From NCBI GenBank assembly GCA_016210115.1, contig JACQUW010000180.1, positions 1 to 64,000 of the forward strand: a stretch of 64,000 nucleotides of DNA. The letters are read 5' to 3'. This DNA comes from Deltaproteobacteria bacterium. Its GTDB lineage: Bacteria; Desulfobacterota; Binatia; UBA9968. Both the position numbers and the translations under genes were made by a program. Below the pieces are notes generated by a model. It saw nothing but the letters and a program-made list of their open reading frames with translations. It made no database searches and was not told the origin of the DNA. Positions 48,775-57,129 of the stretch are shown here, piece after piece. Numbering within the stretch: the stretch's first letter is position 1; the number at the start of each line of letters is the position of its first letter.

Positions 48775-48779
48775 TTCTG

Positions 48780-48794
48780 TGGCATGGAACGTGC
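48780..48794 (+). promoter_or_regulatory. Candidate sigma-54 promoter (Sm-like gene)
   Basis: TGGCATGGAACGTGC has TGGCA and correct 10-base spacing, with GTGC for TTGC. It starts 6 bases after the previous stop and lies 63 bases before ATG 48857. Confidence 0.5.
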
Positions 48795-48856
48795 TAAGTT
48801 CCGTGTTCAGGTGATCTACGGAAATTCCGTGTAGTCGAAAAAAAGGAGGGAAAAGT

Positions 48857-49051
48857 ATGCAAAAGGCTCTTCAAAAATTCAAAGGCAAGATGATCCGTCT
48901 TTACACTATCTCTGGGGTGGAATCGTATCTCGGCTTGCTTGAAGATGTGGATAAGGAGTGTGTCGCGCTGAAGGACGCAGTTCACGGCGAACTCATGTAC
49001 ATAGCGCTCCAGCACGTTGAGTCTTTCCATGAAACCAAGATAGGTCAATAA
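48857..49051 (+). CDS. 64-residue Sm/Hfq-like small protein
   Basis: The product is one compact beta-rich domain: KGKMIRLYTISGVESYLGLL, then LKDAVHGELMYIALQHVESFHE. The pattern (GxxVRLxTxxGxxxxGxL...hydrophobic strand...hVESh) resembles the Sm fold of Hfq and LSm proteins, with a very short helix, but the match to Hfq is not close enough to name it. It has an excellent ribosome site (AAGGAGG). It may bind RNA or serve as a protein-protein module. Glutamate dehydrogenase follows 148 bases later. Confidence 0.75.
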   Translation: MQKALQKFKGKMIRLYTISGVESYLGLLEDVDKECVALKDAVHGELMYIALQHVESFHETKIGQ

Positions 49052-49199
49052 TCTTTCAGCGGCGCGTTTCCAAAGATTTGTTCACCGACCGGTGCCGAGT
49101 CTAACAACGCGCAGCGCCGGGCGCGCCTGTGGCGCCAATGCAGAAACTCGCCGAAGGCGGAACAATGCGCAGTTCTTACTTTGTGGAGGAGCGTTTCCG

Positions 49200-50459
49200 A
49201 TGGAAAGTCTTAGTCCCAACAGCTCTGTCAACGAGATGGCACTGAGGCAACTGGATTTGGCGGCTGATAGCATCGATTTGGATCCTAATCTGCGGGCCAG
49301 GCTGAGAAAGCCGGACCACGCTTTGATCGTGAGTGTCCCTGTTCGAATGGATGACGAAAGCGTTCATGTTTTCACGGGTTACCGGGTGCAGCATAACGAC
49401 GTCTTGGGTCCGTTCAAGGGAGGCATTCGCTATTATCCCGATTTGAATCTCGGAGAAGTCTCTGCTCTCGCGATGTGGATGACCTGGAAGTGCTCTCTTG
49501 CGGGGCTCCCGTTCGGCGGCGCAAAAGGGGGCATCGCCTGCGATCCGAAGCAATTGTCAAGGAAGGAAATACAGGGGATGACCCGCCGTTACACGGCGGA
49601 ATTATTGAATTTTATCGGACCGCAAATCGATATCCCCGCGCCCGACATGGGAACTAATGAACAGGTTATGGCGTGGATTATGGACACCTATAGCCAACAC
49701 AAGGGTTATGCGGTTCCAGGAATCGTCACGGGAAAACCCGTGGCTATTGGCGGAACCTTGGGCCGCAAGGAAGCGACGGGGCGAGGGGTGGTGTATGCGC
49801 TCGAACAGGCAGTAGATAGCCTGGGCTTGGATCTGCAAAAGTGCAGCGTTTTGATTCAGGGTTTTGGTAATGTGGGATCGGTCACAGGAAGAGAGCTCGC
49901 CCGATTGGGAGTCAGCGTGGTGGGTGTGAGCGACCGGTCAGGCGGGATCTACAACCCGAGGGGTCTTCCGGTCGAGGCTGTGGCCAGGTTCAAAGAACAG
50001 AATAATAAACTCCTCGAATTTCCGGAGGGAGAAAAGATCGGCGGAAAAGAGTTTCTGGAGCTGCCCTGCGACATACTCATCCCGAGCGCATCGGAGATGC
50101 AGATCACACAAGAGAACGCAGGTAAGTTGAAATGCCGCATTATTGCCGAGGGAGCCAATGGCCCGACAACGCCGGAGGCCGACAAGATTCTGGCCGACAT
50201 GGGAGTCTTGGTGATTCCCGATATCCTGGCTAATGCTGGCGGAGTCATCGTTTCCTATTTCGAGTGGGTTCAGGACCTGCAAAATTTCTTTTGGACGGAA
50301 GACGAGATCAACAAGCAACTTAAGGAAATGATGACGCGCAGCTTCCGGAGCGTCCTTGAAGCGAGTCGAAAAGAGCGCGCGAGTCTAAGACTTGCGGCGC
50401 TTATGATCGCTATCCAACGAGTGGGCCGGGCAATGCTTCTAAGAGGACTTTACGCCTAG
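49200..50459 (+). CDS. gdhA: Glutamate dehydrogenase (Glu/Leu/Phe/Val dehydrogenase family)
   Basis: This 419-residue cytoplasmic enzyme interconverts glutamate and 2-oxoglutarate with NAD(P). It has FKGGIRYYPDL, the catalytic Lys region LPFGGAKGGIACDP, the second Lys/Asp region PAPDMGTNEQVMAW and the dinucleotide motif QGFGNVG. Length fits the hexameric small-subunit class. ATG 49200 has GGAGGAG 9 bases upstream; the ORF-track start is 36 codons earlier. No sigma-54 site was seen directly upstream. Confidence 0.95.
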   Translation: MESLSPNSSVNEMALRQLDLAADSIDLDPNLRARLRKPDHALIVSVPVRMDDESVHVFTGYRVQHNDVLGPFKGGIRYYPDLNLGEVSALAMWMTWKCSLAGLPFGGAKGGIACDPKQLSRKEIQGMTRRYTAELLNFIGPQIDIPAPDMGTNEQVMAWIMDTYSQHKGYAVPGIVTGKPVAIGGTLGRKEATGRGVVYALEQAVDSLGLDLQKCSVLIQGFGNVGSVTGRELARLGVSVVGVSDRSGGIYNPRGLPVEAVARFKEQNNKLLEFPEGEKIGGKEFLELPCDILIPSASEMQITQENAGKLKCRIIAEGANGPTTPEADKILADMGVLVIPDILANAGGVIVSYFEWVQDLQNFFWTEDEINKQLKEMMTRSFRSVLEASRKERASLRLAALMIAIQRVGRAMLLRGLYA

Positions 50460-50495
50460 ACTCATGAGAGGCAGTGGCAGATAAAACTCCCCGAA

Positions 50496-50523
50496 GGGCG
50501 GGGCCGGCATATAGGCCCCGCCC
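50496..50523. terminator. Bidirectional terminator hairpin
   Basis: GGGCGGGGCC-GGCATATA-GGCCCCGCCC is a perfect 10-bp stem between the convergent gdhA and CBS genes. On the minus strand a TTTT follows after a few bases. Confidence 0.7.
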
Positions 50524-50548
50524 CACTGCTTCTTCGACGACCCAAGCC

Positions 50549-50977
50549 CTACGCGTTCCCTTGAGGGAAGCCTTCGGAAACGGCCTTTCCGATCTCCGAC
50601 ATCTCGTCTCCGAGCAGCGCTATAAGATCATCGAGGGTCACGATTCCGAGTGTTTTGTCAATGCCGTTTACAATCGGGACCCGCCGCACATGATGACTAT
50701 GCATCAGTGCCGTGAGATCACGCAGGTCTTTCTCGACCGATATTCGCACCGGATTGCGGGTCATCACATCGCGGACGCTGGTCATTTGGGGATCTCTTTT
50801 CTCTCCCGCCACCTTCAACGCGATATCCCGGTCCGTTAGGATTCCGCACAATTTCCCATCATCTTCGGCAACAATGCACCCTACATTGTTGTCTTTCATC
50901 ATCCGGCAGCCCTCCATAACGCTTGCGTCGGGGGAAATCGTTACGACACGCTTCCGACAAAAATCTTGCAATGACAT
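50549..50977 (-). CDS. CBS-domain pair protein
   Basis: The 142-residue cytoplasmic protein has two CBS motifs (NNVGCIVAEDDGKLCGILTDRDIA and VRRVPIVNGIDKTLGIVTLDDL) and no additional domain. It has AGGAGG upstream. It follows the BON gene on the same strand after about 130 bases and is probably cotranscribed. Role: binding of adenine nucleotides in the stress response. Confidence 0.92.
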   Translation of the reverse strand: MSLQDFCRKRVVTISPDASVMEGCRMMKDNNVGCIVAEDDGKLCGILTDRDIALKVAGEKRDPQMTSVRDVMTRNPVRISVEKDLRDLTALMHSHHVRRVPIVNGIDKTLGIVTLDDLIALLGDEMSEIGKAVSEGFPQGNA

Positions 50978-51104
50978 AGGTCACCTCCTGTTTTGCTGGG
51001 CCAATTTTTTTCAGTAACGTCAGCTCACATCAGTCATACGCCTCAACAACCTTTGGGTTCTGCAGCAAACTTGATCCGGGAAAATACCTGTCCCACGGCA
51101 ACTC

Positions 51105-51830
51105 CTACCGCTGAACTTGAATCCGGTTGATTACCCGATCCACGCCGAAAACGTACCACGTATCTCTTTCAGCCATCTGCCGCATCGTCTCATGCGTGGT
51201 AAAGCCTTCGAGGGTCACGACAAAATCTTTCGAGCTCACGCGGATCTTATCGGCGTTGACAAACGGGTCTTTTTCCAACACGAGACGCACCGCATCCGTC
51301 AAATCTTCGTCGCATTCCTGCTCAGTGGGGACCTCCTCGAGACCATTCACCACATCGCGGGTTCCGGGCACCCACCATGCTAAGACGCCCGCCAGCCGTT
51401 TGTGAGCCAGACTCGGCACCTGGCCGTTGAGCATCACCACACCGTCGGATACCTCCACCACAATCATTCCAGCAACTTCCGGCGGAGCCTCGGTGATTGT
51501 CTGCGCACGACCGTCAGCTGCGTCCTGTATAAAACAATTTTCGAACGCAGGTTCCTCGAGCAGCACCCTGCATACGTGATCCCCGATTTCCGCGTCTCCC
51601 ATAGGCTCCGCGGGAACTACCCTCAGCCGATCGATAATGCGCCCGATACCTCGAGCACTCCCGGCGAGCTCCAGCGCGACTTTTTTCACAGAGATGTCCT
51701 CGACTTCCCCTTCCATAACCAGGTCGCCGTCCTGGAAAAAAAGATGAATGGGATAACGATGAAGATTGATTCGAATATCTCTTTCCAGGAGCGCGCGAAG
51801 GTGTTTCAAGACTTCCTTTTCGGGATTCAT
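51105..51830 (-). CDS. BON-domain protein
   Basis: The 241-residue product contains three BON-like repeats (an alpha-beta fold of about 60 residues), for example DGVVMLNGQVPSLAHKRLAGVLAWWVPGTRDVVNGLEEV and SSKDFVVTLEGFTTHETMRQMAERDTWYVFGVDRVINRI. No signal peptide is seen, so it is cytoplasmic. BON domains bind phospholipid or polysaccharide in exported proteins and are of unclear use in cytoplasmic ones. ATG 51830 is used, not the TTG at 51857. Confidence 0.82.
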   Translation of the reverse strand: MNPEKEVLKHLRALLERDIRINLHRYPIHLFFQDGDLVMEGEVEDISVKKVALELAGSARGIGRIIDRLRVVPAEPMGDAEIGDHVCRVLLEEPAFENCFIQDAADGRAQTITEAPPEVAGMIVVEVSDGVVMLNGQVPSLAHKRLAGVLAWWVPGTRDVVNGLEEVPTEQECDEDLTDAVRLVLEKDPFVNADKIRVSSKDFVVTLEGFTTHETMRQMAERDTWYVFGVDRVINRIQVQR

Positions 51831-51868
51831 CTTGTTGCCTTGCTTCAGGGGGACCAATTATTGGGAGT

Positions 51869-51883
51869 GCAGAACTTATGCCA
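51869..51883 (-). promoter_or_regulatory. Candidate sigma-54 promoter (BON-CBS operon)
   Basis: TGGCATAAGTTCTGC keeps TGGCA and the spacing, with CTGC for TTGC. It is 39 bases before ATG 51830. Confidence 0.5.
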
Positions 51884-52080
51884 AACTGGGCAAATACGGA
51901 AAGTGGCCCTACAGCAATCCTCCGACGCCGACCTTTTGTCACAGATGAAAAAAGAGCGCGCCCTTTTCTTTGCGAGATTGGGAAATGTATGGAGATGATC
52001 AGCGTATGGGATCTGGCCGGTCAGCTTTGCCGGCTGATCTCACTTGAAGAAACGTGAGTCACGAATGCGTGAGGACTTTT

Positions 52081-54522
52081 TCATTTTGGTAAATTCCCTT
52101 GCCAACCTTTTTCTTTCCTCTTGGCCCAGGTGGTTACAATCCGCGCCATCTCCTCCAGGCGCCGCGCAACCCGACCATACAAGGTGTTCTCAGGATACTG
52201 TCCGTCAGCTTCGCGCTTCCCCACCGGCATCCCTGTGAGTAGTTCCAGTGCCTCCTCTACCGTATGAACGGCGTACACAGTGAAATTGCCCGCTTCGACT
52301 GCCTCAACCACTTCCCGGCGTAAGGCCAGATGTTTGATATTGCGGGCTGGGATGATGACACCTTGATCTCCCTTGAGCCCGTGTTTCTTGCAGGACTCAA
52401 AGAACCCTTCGATCTTTTCATTGACTCCACCGATAGGCTGCACCTCGCCCAATTGGTTCACGGAACCTGTAACCGCCAGGTACTGGCGGAGCGGAGCATT
52501 CGCCAGGCTAGAGAGCACTGCAGCGAGTTCCGCGACGGCGGCACTATCTCCTTCCACCTCGGAGTAAGTCTGCTCAAACGTCAGCGTGGCACTGAGGGCA
52601 AACGGATGGGCACCCGCGAACTTTCCTGCCAGGAACCCGGCCAATATCATGACACCCTTACTGTGAATATTTCCGGCAAGTTCGGCCTCGCGCTGGATAT
52701 CAATGACGCCCTTGGTTCCGATGAATGTTCTCGCCGTGATCCGGCAGGGACGGCCGAACCCATATTCTCCAAGCAAATGGAGCGAGAGGCCGTTGACTTG
52801 GCCGACCGCTTCACCCTCAAGATCCACCATTAGAGTCCCTTCCTTGATCTCATCCTGGATCCACTGCTCAGGGAGATTGGAACGGTATCTTTTGTTGGCG
52901 ATCGCGGTTTCAACATCACTCCCCGAGACCAGAGTGCAACCTCCTGATTGCGCCAAGAAACTTGCTTCACGGACCACGTCTCCCAACAAACCCAACCGCA
53001 GCGACAGCCGATCCTGACGCTCGGCCAGGCGGCAACCATACCGGATCAATTCGGCGACCGCATCCGATCCGAAGTGCGGCAGGCCTTCATCCCGGCAGAG
53101 GCTGGCTACAAACCGAGCGTAGAGCCTTTCTTGGCGCTCATCCCGAGTAACATCCAGATCGAATTCCGCTTTGACCTTGAAGATCTTTTGAAAGTCCTCT
53201 TCGTAGGCCTGGAGAAGATGAAAAAGGACCGGGGGACCAATCAGGATCACCTTGACATCGACGGGTACCGGCTGTGGCCTGAGGCCGATCGTCGAGAAAC
53301 CGTAGAATTCGGCAGGATCTTCGATTTTGACCTCTCGTGTTCTAATCACGCGCTTGAGGGCATCCCAGGCAAAAGGTTGGCGCAGCAAGTCCAGGGCATT
53401 CAAAATGAGGTAGCCGCCGCTCGCTTGCAGGAAAGCCCCGGCTCTTATTTCGGTAAAATCGGTATAGACGACGCCCATGTGGGCCTTGCGCTCGATTTTG
53501 CCGACCAGGTTGGCGTAAGTCGGATGTGATTCATCCACTACCGGGGCCCCGCCATCGGCCTGGTGCTCCAGGATTAGATTGACCTGGTAACGCGTCAGAT
53601 CAAGGTGGCGTCCCATCAATTCCAGGCCCGGAAGTTCCGGAGCAGGAGCTTCTCGACGCAGGAAGTCCTTATAGTTCGCAAGAATGTCTTCACGGACCTT
53701 CTCCAGATAGTCGAGCACCTGAGGCATGGCTTCGTAAGATTTTCGTAGGTTTTCGAATGGCCGCTCCAGTACAAGTTGCACGACCTCGCGGTCCATCTCC
53801 CGTACACGCTGCCCTGCTTCATGGTCCAGGGCGTGCAAACGAACCTGGAACTCACGGATCTCGCCGTCCAGAGCTTTCCTCTTTTCGTTCATTTCGTCTC
53901 GTTCTGCCCTGGACAGTGCGGCCAGTTCTTTCTCTGTCACAGGACGGCCGGCTTTTAGAGGAACCAACGCCAGCCCCAGGTGTGTCTCTTTGAAGCCGAA
54001 TCCGTGCCCCCGTCCGAGCTCCGTCAGTTCTTCAAAAAGCGCCTGCTTCCTGGCTACCGTCTCTTCCTCTATCTTCGCCTTGGCCTCGAGATACTTGGTG
54101 CTCTCAAAAACCCTTTGAATGTCTCGCCGCAGGTTTTGAATTAACGCGGCCATCGCCTCCCTAAAGGAACGGCCCTGGCCGGCGGGGAACGCGAGGCAGT
54201 ACGGCCTGGAAGGGTCCTGAAAGTTGTTAACATAACACCAATCCGGAGGCGTGGGGGCTCCATGGGCCGCACGCTTGGCCATTTCTTTAACCATCGACCA
54301 CTTTCCCATGCCGATAGGCCCGCATACGTAAATATTGAACCCGGCGCTTTTCACGTGGAGGCCGAACTCCAGCGCCTTTACCGCCCGCTCTTGCCCGATG
54401 GCCTCCTCCAGCGGGGTCAAATCACTCGTGACTGAGTAGCCGAGTTGGGCTGCCTCGATCATCGGCGACAATACCGCAGCCGGCAGTTTAAAGTTATCTG
54501 ACATCTTCGGTTGAACTTCCAT
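52081..54522 (-). CDS. Lon-like ATP-dependent protease (copy 2)
   Basis: The 813-residue protein is a paralogue of the product of 39314-41797. Its Lon protease domain has Ser 660 in EGDSAAVAEL and Lys 703 in NEKIEGFF. The ATPase region keeps GPIGMGKW, a P-loop with Lys but without the usual Thr/Ser. The middle region is a long helical insertion (residues about 100-290, Glu/Arg-rich). Substrates are probably damaged proteins. The start overlaps the stop of the DUF4136 lipoprotein gene as TAATG, so translation is coupled. Confidence 0.92.
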   Translation of the reverse strand: MEVQPKMSDNFKLPAAVLSPMIEAAQLGYSVTSDLTPLEEAIGQERAVKALEFGLHVKSAGFNIYVCGPIGMGKWSMVKEMAKRAAHGAPTPPDWCYVNNFQDPSRPYCLAFPAGQGRSFREAMAALIQNLRRDIQRVFESTKYLEAKAKIEEETVARKQALFEELTELGRGHGFGFKETHLGLALVPLKAGRPVTEKELAALSRAERDEMNEKRKALDGEIREFQVRLHALDHEAGQRVREMDREVVQLVLERPFENLRKSYEAMPQVLDYLEKVREDILANYKDFLRREAPAPELPGLELMGRHLDLTRYQVNLILEHQADGGAPVVDESHPTYANLVGKIERKAHMGVVYTDFTEIRAGAFLQASGGYLILNALDLLRQPFAWDALKRVIRTREVKIEDPAEFYGFSTIGLRPQPVPVDVKVILIGPPVLFHLLQAYEEDFQKIFKVKAEFDLDVTRDERQERLYARFVASLCRDEGLPHFGSDAVAELIRYGCRLAERQDRLSLRLGLLGDVVREASFLAQSGGCTLVSGSDVETAIANKRYRSNLPEQWIQDEIKEGTLMVDLEGEAVGQVNGLSLHLLGEYGFGRPCRITARTFIGTKGVIDIQREAELAGNIHSKGVMILAGFLAGKFAGAHPFALSATLTFEQTYSEVEGDSAAVAELAAVLSSLANAPLRQYLAVTGSVNQLGEVQPIGGVNEKIEGFFESCKKHGLKGDQGVIIPARNIKHLALRREVVEAVEAGNFTVYAVHTVEEALELLTGMPVGKREADGQYPENTLYGRVARRLEEMARIVTTWAKRKEKGWQGNLPK

Positions 54523-55019
54523 TATTGTTTCGGAGGAAATCTTTCTAGCATCTGCTTGATCGCCGCCGGAATTTGCCGTTGCGCCCGCTCGCGGTCGCCC
54601 ACCACATCAGAGGCGCAGCCACGCCATACCGCCTGATTTGATCTCGAGTCAACAAATTCTATGAGCAAAGTTCCTTCCAGGTAAGTAAAACGACGCACAC
54701 ATTCGCCTGGCATCAAGGTTCCGGGACCGAGCAGTTGCCAGACGGCTTTCTCTTCAACGGCCGCATGATAAGCAACGGAAAAATCTGGCTCTCGTCCGTT
54801 CGCCTTCTGATATCCCTTTTTCAGGAGCTCCTGTTCGAGTGCCGTCCGCACCAGTTTGTCGACCCATTCGGGTGGAGGCTTCGGTTGGTCGTGGGCTCCG
54901 ATCCAACCAAATGTTCGATAGCGTCCGAAATCGATATTTCTGTCATAATTGGTTTGCACGGACACCGTAGCGCACCCGAAGAGCATTAGGGCTAAAGCAA
55001 GCGACATCACGCCTTTCAT
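54522..55019 (-). CDS. DUF4136 lipoprotein
   Basis: The 165-residue product has a lipoprotein signal (MKGVMSLALALMLFGCATV) and a DUF4136 domain: NYDRNIDFGRYRTFGW, ALEQELLKKGYQKA and the C-terminal region EFVDSRSNQAVWRGCA. These outer-membrane lipoproteins have no known activity. The ATG at 55019 (M9 of the track ORF) is chosen because it starts the signal peptide. It precedes the Lon-like gene with a 1-base overlap, an odd pairing of an envelope lipoprotein with a cytoplasmic protease. Confidence 0.85.
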   Translation of the reverse strand: MKGVMSLALALMLFGCATVSVQTNYDRNIDFGRYRTFGWIGAHDQPKPPPEWVDKLVRTALEQELLKKGYQKANGREPDFSVAYHAAVEEKAVWQLLGPGTLMPGECVRRFTYLEGTLLIEFVDSRSNQAVWRGCASDVVGDRERAQRQIPAAIKQMLERFPPKQ

Positions 55020-55102
55020 TCGCCCTACCGAATCGTAAACCATCCCGGTTCCCCCGAATTAAGCCTGTATCCTGTTTGAGGCTCGCCTGATATGTCAGGC
55101 TC

Positions 55103-55117
55103 GCAACACTCATACCA
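55103..55117 (-). promoter_or_regulatory. Candidate sigma-54 promoter (DUF4136-lon operon)
   Basis: TGGTATGAGTGTTGC has TGG, correct spacing and a full TTGC, with two mismatches in the CAC part. It is 84 bases before ATG 55019. Confidence 0.55.
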
Positions 55118-55334
55118 AAGAGCTTACCCCCAGCTAACCGAAGGTTTTCAGCGAAGCTTACGAGGGAATAGTCATCATCTGGAACGATCACCCTTGACCA
55201 TGAAAACCGCTGCCCGCTCTCCGAGCCCGCGCAATGGGCGGCGTTTTTCACATTTGCGATTCTCCGCAATCTAATTTCGCGAGTCTCGAAAAATATGGCT
55301 GGCACAATCATGAAATAAACTGGACAATCCCTGC

Positions 55335-55349
55335 TGGCATGCGCATTGC
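55335..55349 (+). promoter_or_regulatory. Candidate sigma-54 promoter (radical SAM operon)
   Basis: TGGCATGCGCATTGC, followed by T, has one mismatch from TGGCACG-N4-TTGCT. The -12 ends 28 bases before ATG 55377. Confidence 0.72.
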
Positions 55350-55376
55350 TCATAACTCTTTAGGATTAAACCAAGA

Positions 55377-56456
55377 ATGAAGGAAGCTCTATTATATGAA
55401 AAGGCCGATGGTCGGGCAGTGATCTGTAACTTGTGTGCCCACCGATGCTTTATCCCCCCCGGAAGGGTCGGCATCTGCCACGTCAGGGAAAACCGAGCGG
55501 GAGTTTTGTACACGCTGGTTTATGATCGCGTTATCTCACTCAACATTGATCCAATAGAAAAGAAACCTTTTTTTCACTTTCTGCCCGGCACTCGCTCATA
55601 TTCTATCGCCACAGTGGGCTGTAACTTCCATTGCCGATTCTGCCAAAACTGGGAGATCTCGCAGATGGCTGGAGACCGTAACGGCCTGATCCTCGGCGAG
55701 AAAACTTCGCCTGAAGAAATTGTCCGCGGGGCGTTGCAGACGGGCTGCAAAACGATCGCCTACACCTATACGGAGCCGACGATTTTCTTCGAGCTCGCGT
55801 ACGATGCGGCGAGACTTGCGGTAAACGAGGGCTTAAGAAACCTGTTCGTGACCAATGGCTACATAACGCCGGAAGCGCTCAGAATGATCCAACCGTACCT
55901 GCACGGGGCCAATCTCGACCTGAAAGGATTCGATGACAGGCGCTACCGCCGCGTTTGTGGCGCTAAACTGCAGCCGGTTCTCGACACCATACGTCTCATG
56001 AAAGAGTTGGGAATCTGGGTGGAAGTAACCACGCTCGTAGTGCCGGGCCATAACGACTCGGACCAGGAGCTGCGACAGATCGCTATTTTCCTGAGAGAGG
56101 TTGGAGCGGAGATTCCCTGGCATCTCAGCGCCTTCTTTCCAGCATACAAGATGTTAGATGTGGAGCCGACAGACCGGCAAACGCTCATGCGCGCCTGGGC
56201 AATTGGCAAGGAAGCGGGTCTCCGCCACGTTTATATTGGGAACCTCGCGGACAACGTGCATGAAGATACGACCTGCTATCAATGTGGAAACAGGTTGGTA
56301 CAGCGTTTCGGCTTTACAGTAAGGCGTAACCTGCTTGACGATGGGCGGTGCCCCTTCTGCCACGCATCAGTTGAAGGGGTGTGGAAAAATGAATTCTTGA
56401 AGGCCGAAGCTGGAGTTACACACTTCAGCCCAAATCTTAAGGAGGTAATCCCATGA
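55377..56456 (+). CDS. AmmeMemoRadiSam-system radical SAM enzyme
   Basis: This 359-residue radical SAM protein has the [4Fe-4S] motif CNFHCRFC near residue 83-90, an N-terminal Cys-rich region (CNLCAHRCFIPPGRVGICHV) and a C-terminal zinc-finger-like CxxC pair (CYQCGNRL ... CPFCHA). This layout is that of the PflA-like member of the AmmeMemoRadiSam system. The usual partners (AMMECR1 and MEMO homologues) are not in the window. A DUF2267 gene overlaps its stop by 4 bases. Confidence 0.88.
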   Translation: MKEALLYEKADGRAVICNLCAHRCFIPPGRVGICHVRENRAGVLYTLVYDRVISLNIDPIEKKPFFHFLPGTRSYSIATVGCNFHCRFCQNWEISQMAGDRNGLILGEKTSPEEIVRGALQTGCKTIAYTYTEPTIFFELAYDAARLAVNEGLRNLFVTNGYITPEALRMIQPYLHGANLDLKGFDDRRYRRVCGAKLQPVLDTIRLMKELGIWVEVTTLVVPGHNDSDQELRQIAIFLREVGAEIPWHLSAFFPAYKMLDVEPTDRQTLMRAWAIGKEAGLRHVYIGNLADNVHEDTTCYQCGNRLVQRFGFTVRRNLLDDGRCPFCHASVEGVWKNEFLKAEAGVTHFSPNLKEVIP

Positions 56457-56881
56457 ACGAAGCTGGGTTAGAGGTGATCGACACCACAATCCATAAGACT
56501 CGAGCGTGGCTTAATGATTTGATGAACGAGCTTGAGTGGGAGGGCGATCCGCACAAGGCCTATCTGGGGCTACGCGCGGTTCTTCATGCGCTCCGGGACC
56601 GGCTAACGATTGAAGAGGCTGTGCAGCTCGGCGCCCAGCTCCCCATGCTCATCCGTGGCTTCTATTACGAGGGATGGAAACTCACGGGGAAGCCGGTCAA
56701 AGAGCGTCATAAAGAGCAATTTTTGGATCACATCAGAAAGGCCTACAAAGATGACGTGACGGTCGACCCGGAACGAGTCGCGCGCGCCGTATTTAAGGTG
56801 TTGGCCAGGCGCACCAGCAAAGGGGAGATCGAGGACGTCAAATATTTGCTGCCCGCATCGGTTCGCAAGCTCTGGCCTTGA
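56453..56881 (+). CDS. DUF2267 protein
   Basis: The 142-residue helical protein matches the DUF2267 pattern: TRAWLNDLMNELEWEGDPHKAYLGLRAVLHALRDRLTIEEAVQLGAQLPMLIRGFYYEGW (first helical repeat), followed by a second half with VARAVFKVLARR and LPASVRKLWP. Function is unknown; such genes are often in stress clusters. It overlaps the radical SAM gene as ATGA, so they are coupled. Confidence 0.9.
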   Translation: MNEAGLEVIDTTIHKTRAWLNDLMNELEWEGDPHKAYLGLRAVLHALRDRLTIEEAVQLGAQLPMLIRGFYYEGWKLTGKPVKERHKEQFLDHIRKAYKDDVTVDPERVARAVFKVLARRTSKGEIEDVKYLLPASVRKLWP

Positions 56882-57129
56882 GGCGAGAGCTGTTATCGCG
56901 GAACGTTAGGCAAACGGTCCGTTGAACCAGCATACCCGCCATCTGCGCCAGCTCAAAGAATTGTTGTGCATCGACGGAAACAAAATTCGTGCGAATGATT
57001 CTGCCGAGGATTGTTTGAGTCCGCGCCTCAGGTTTGTCAGTCGTGCGCCACGGCGAAAATTGTTCCAAAGGATGCGCAGTTCGACCGGACGATACTCGTC
57101 TCACGCCATTTCCTTTATTGGTACAGATC

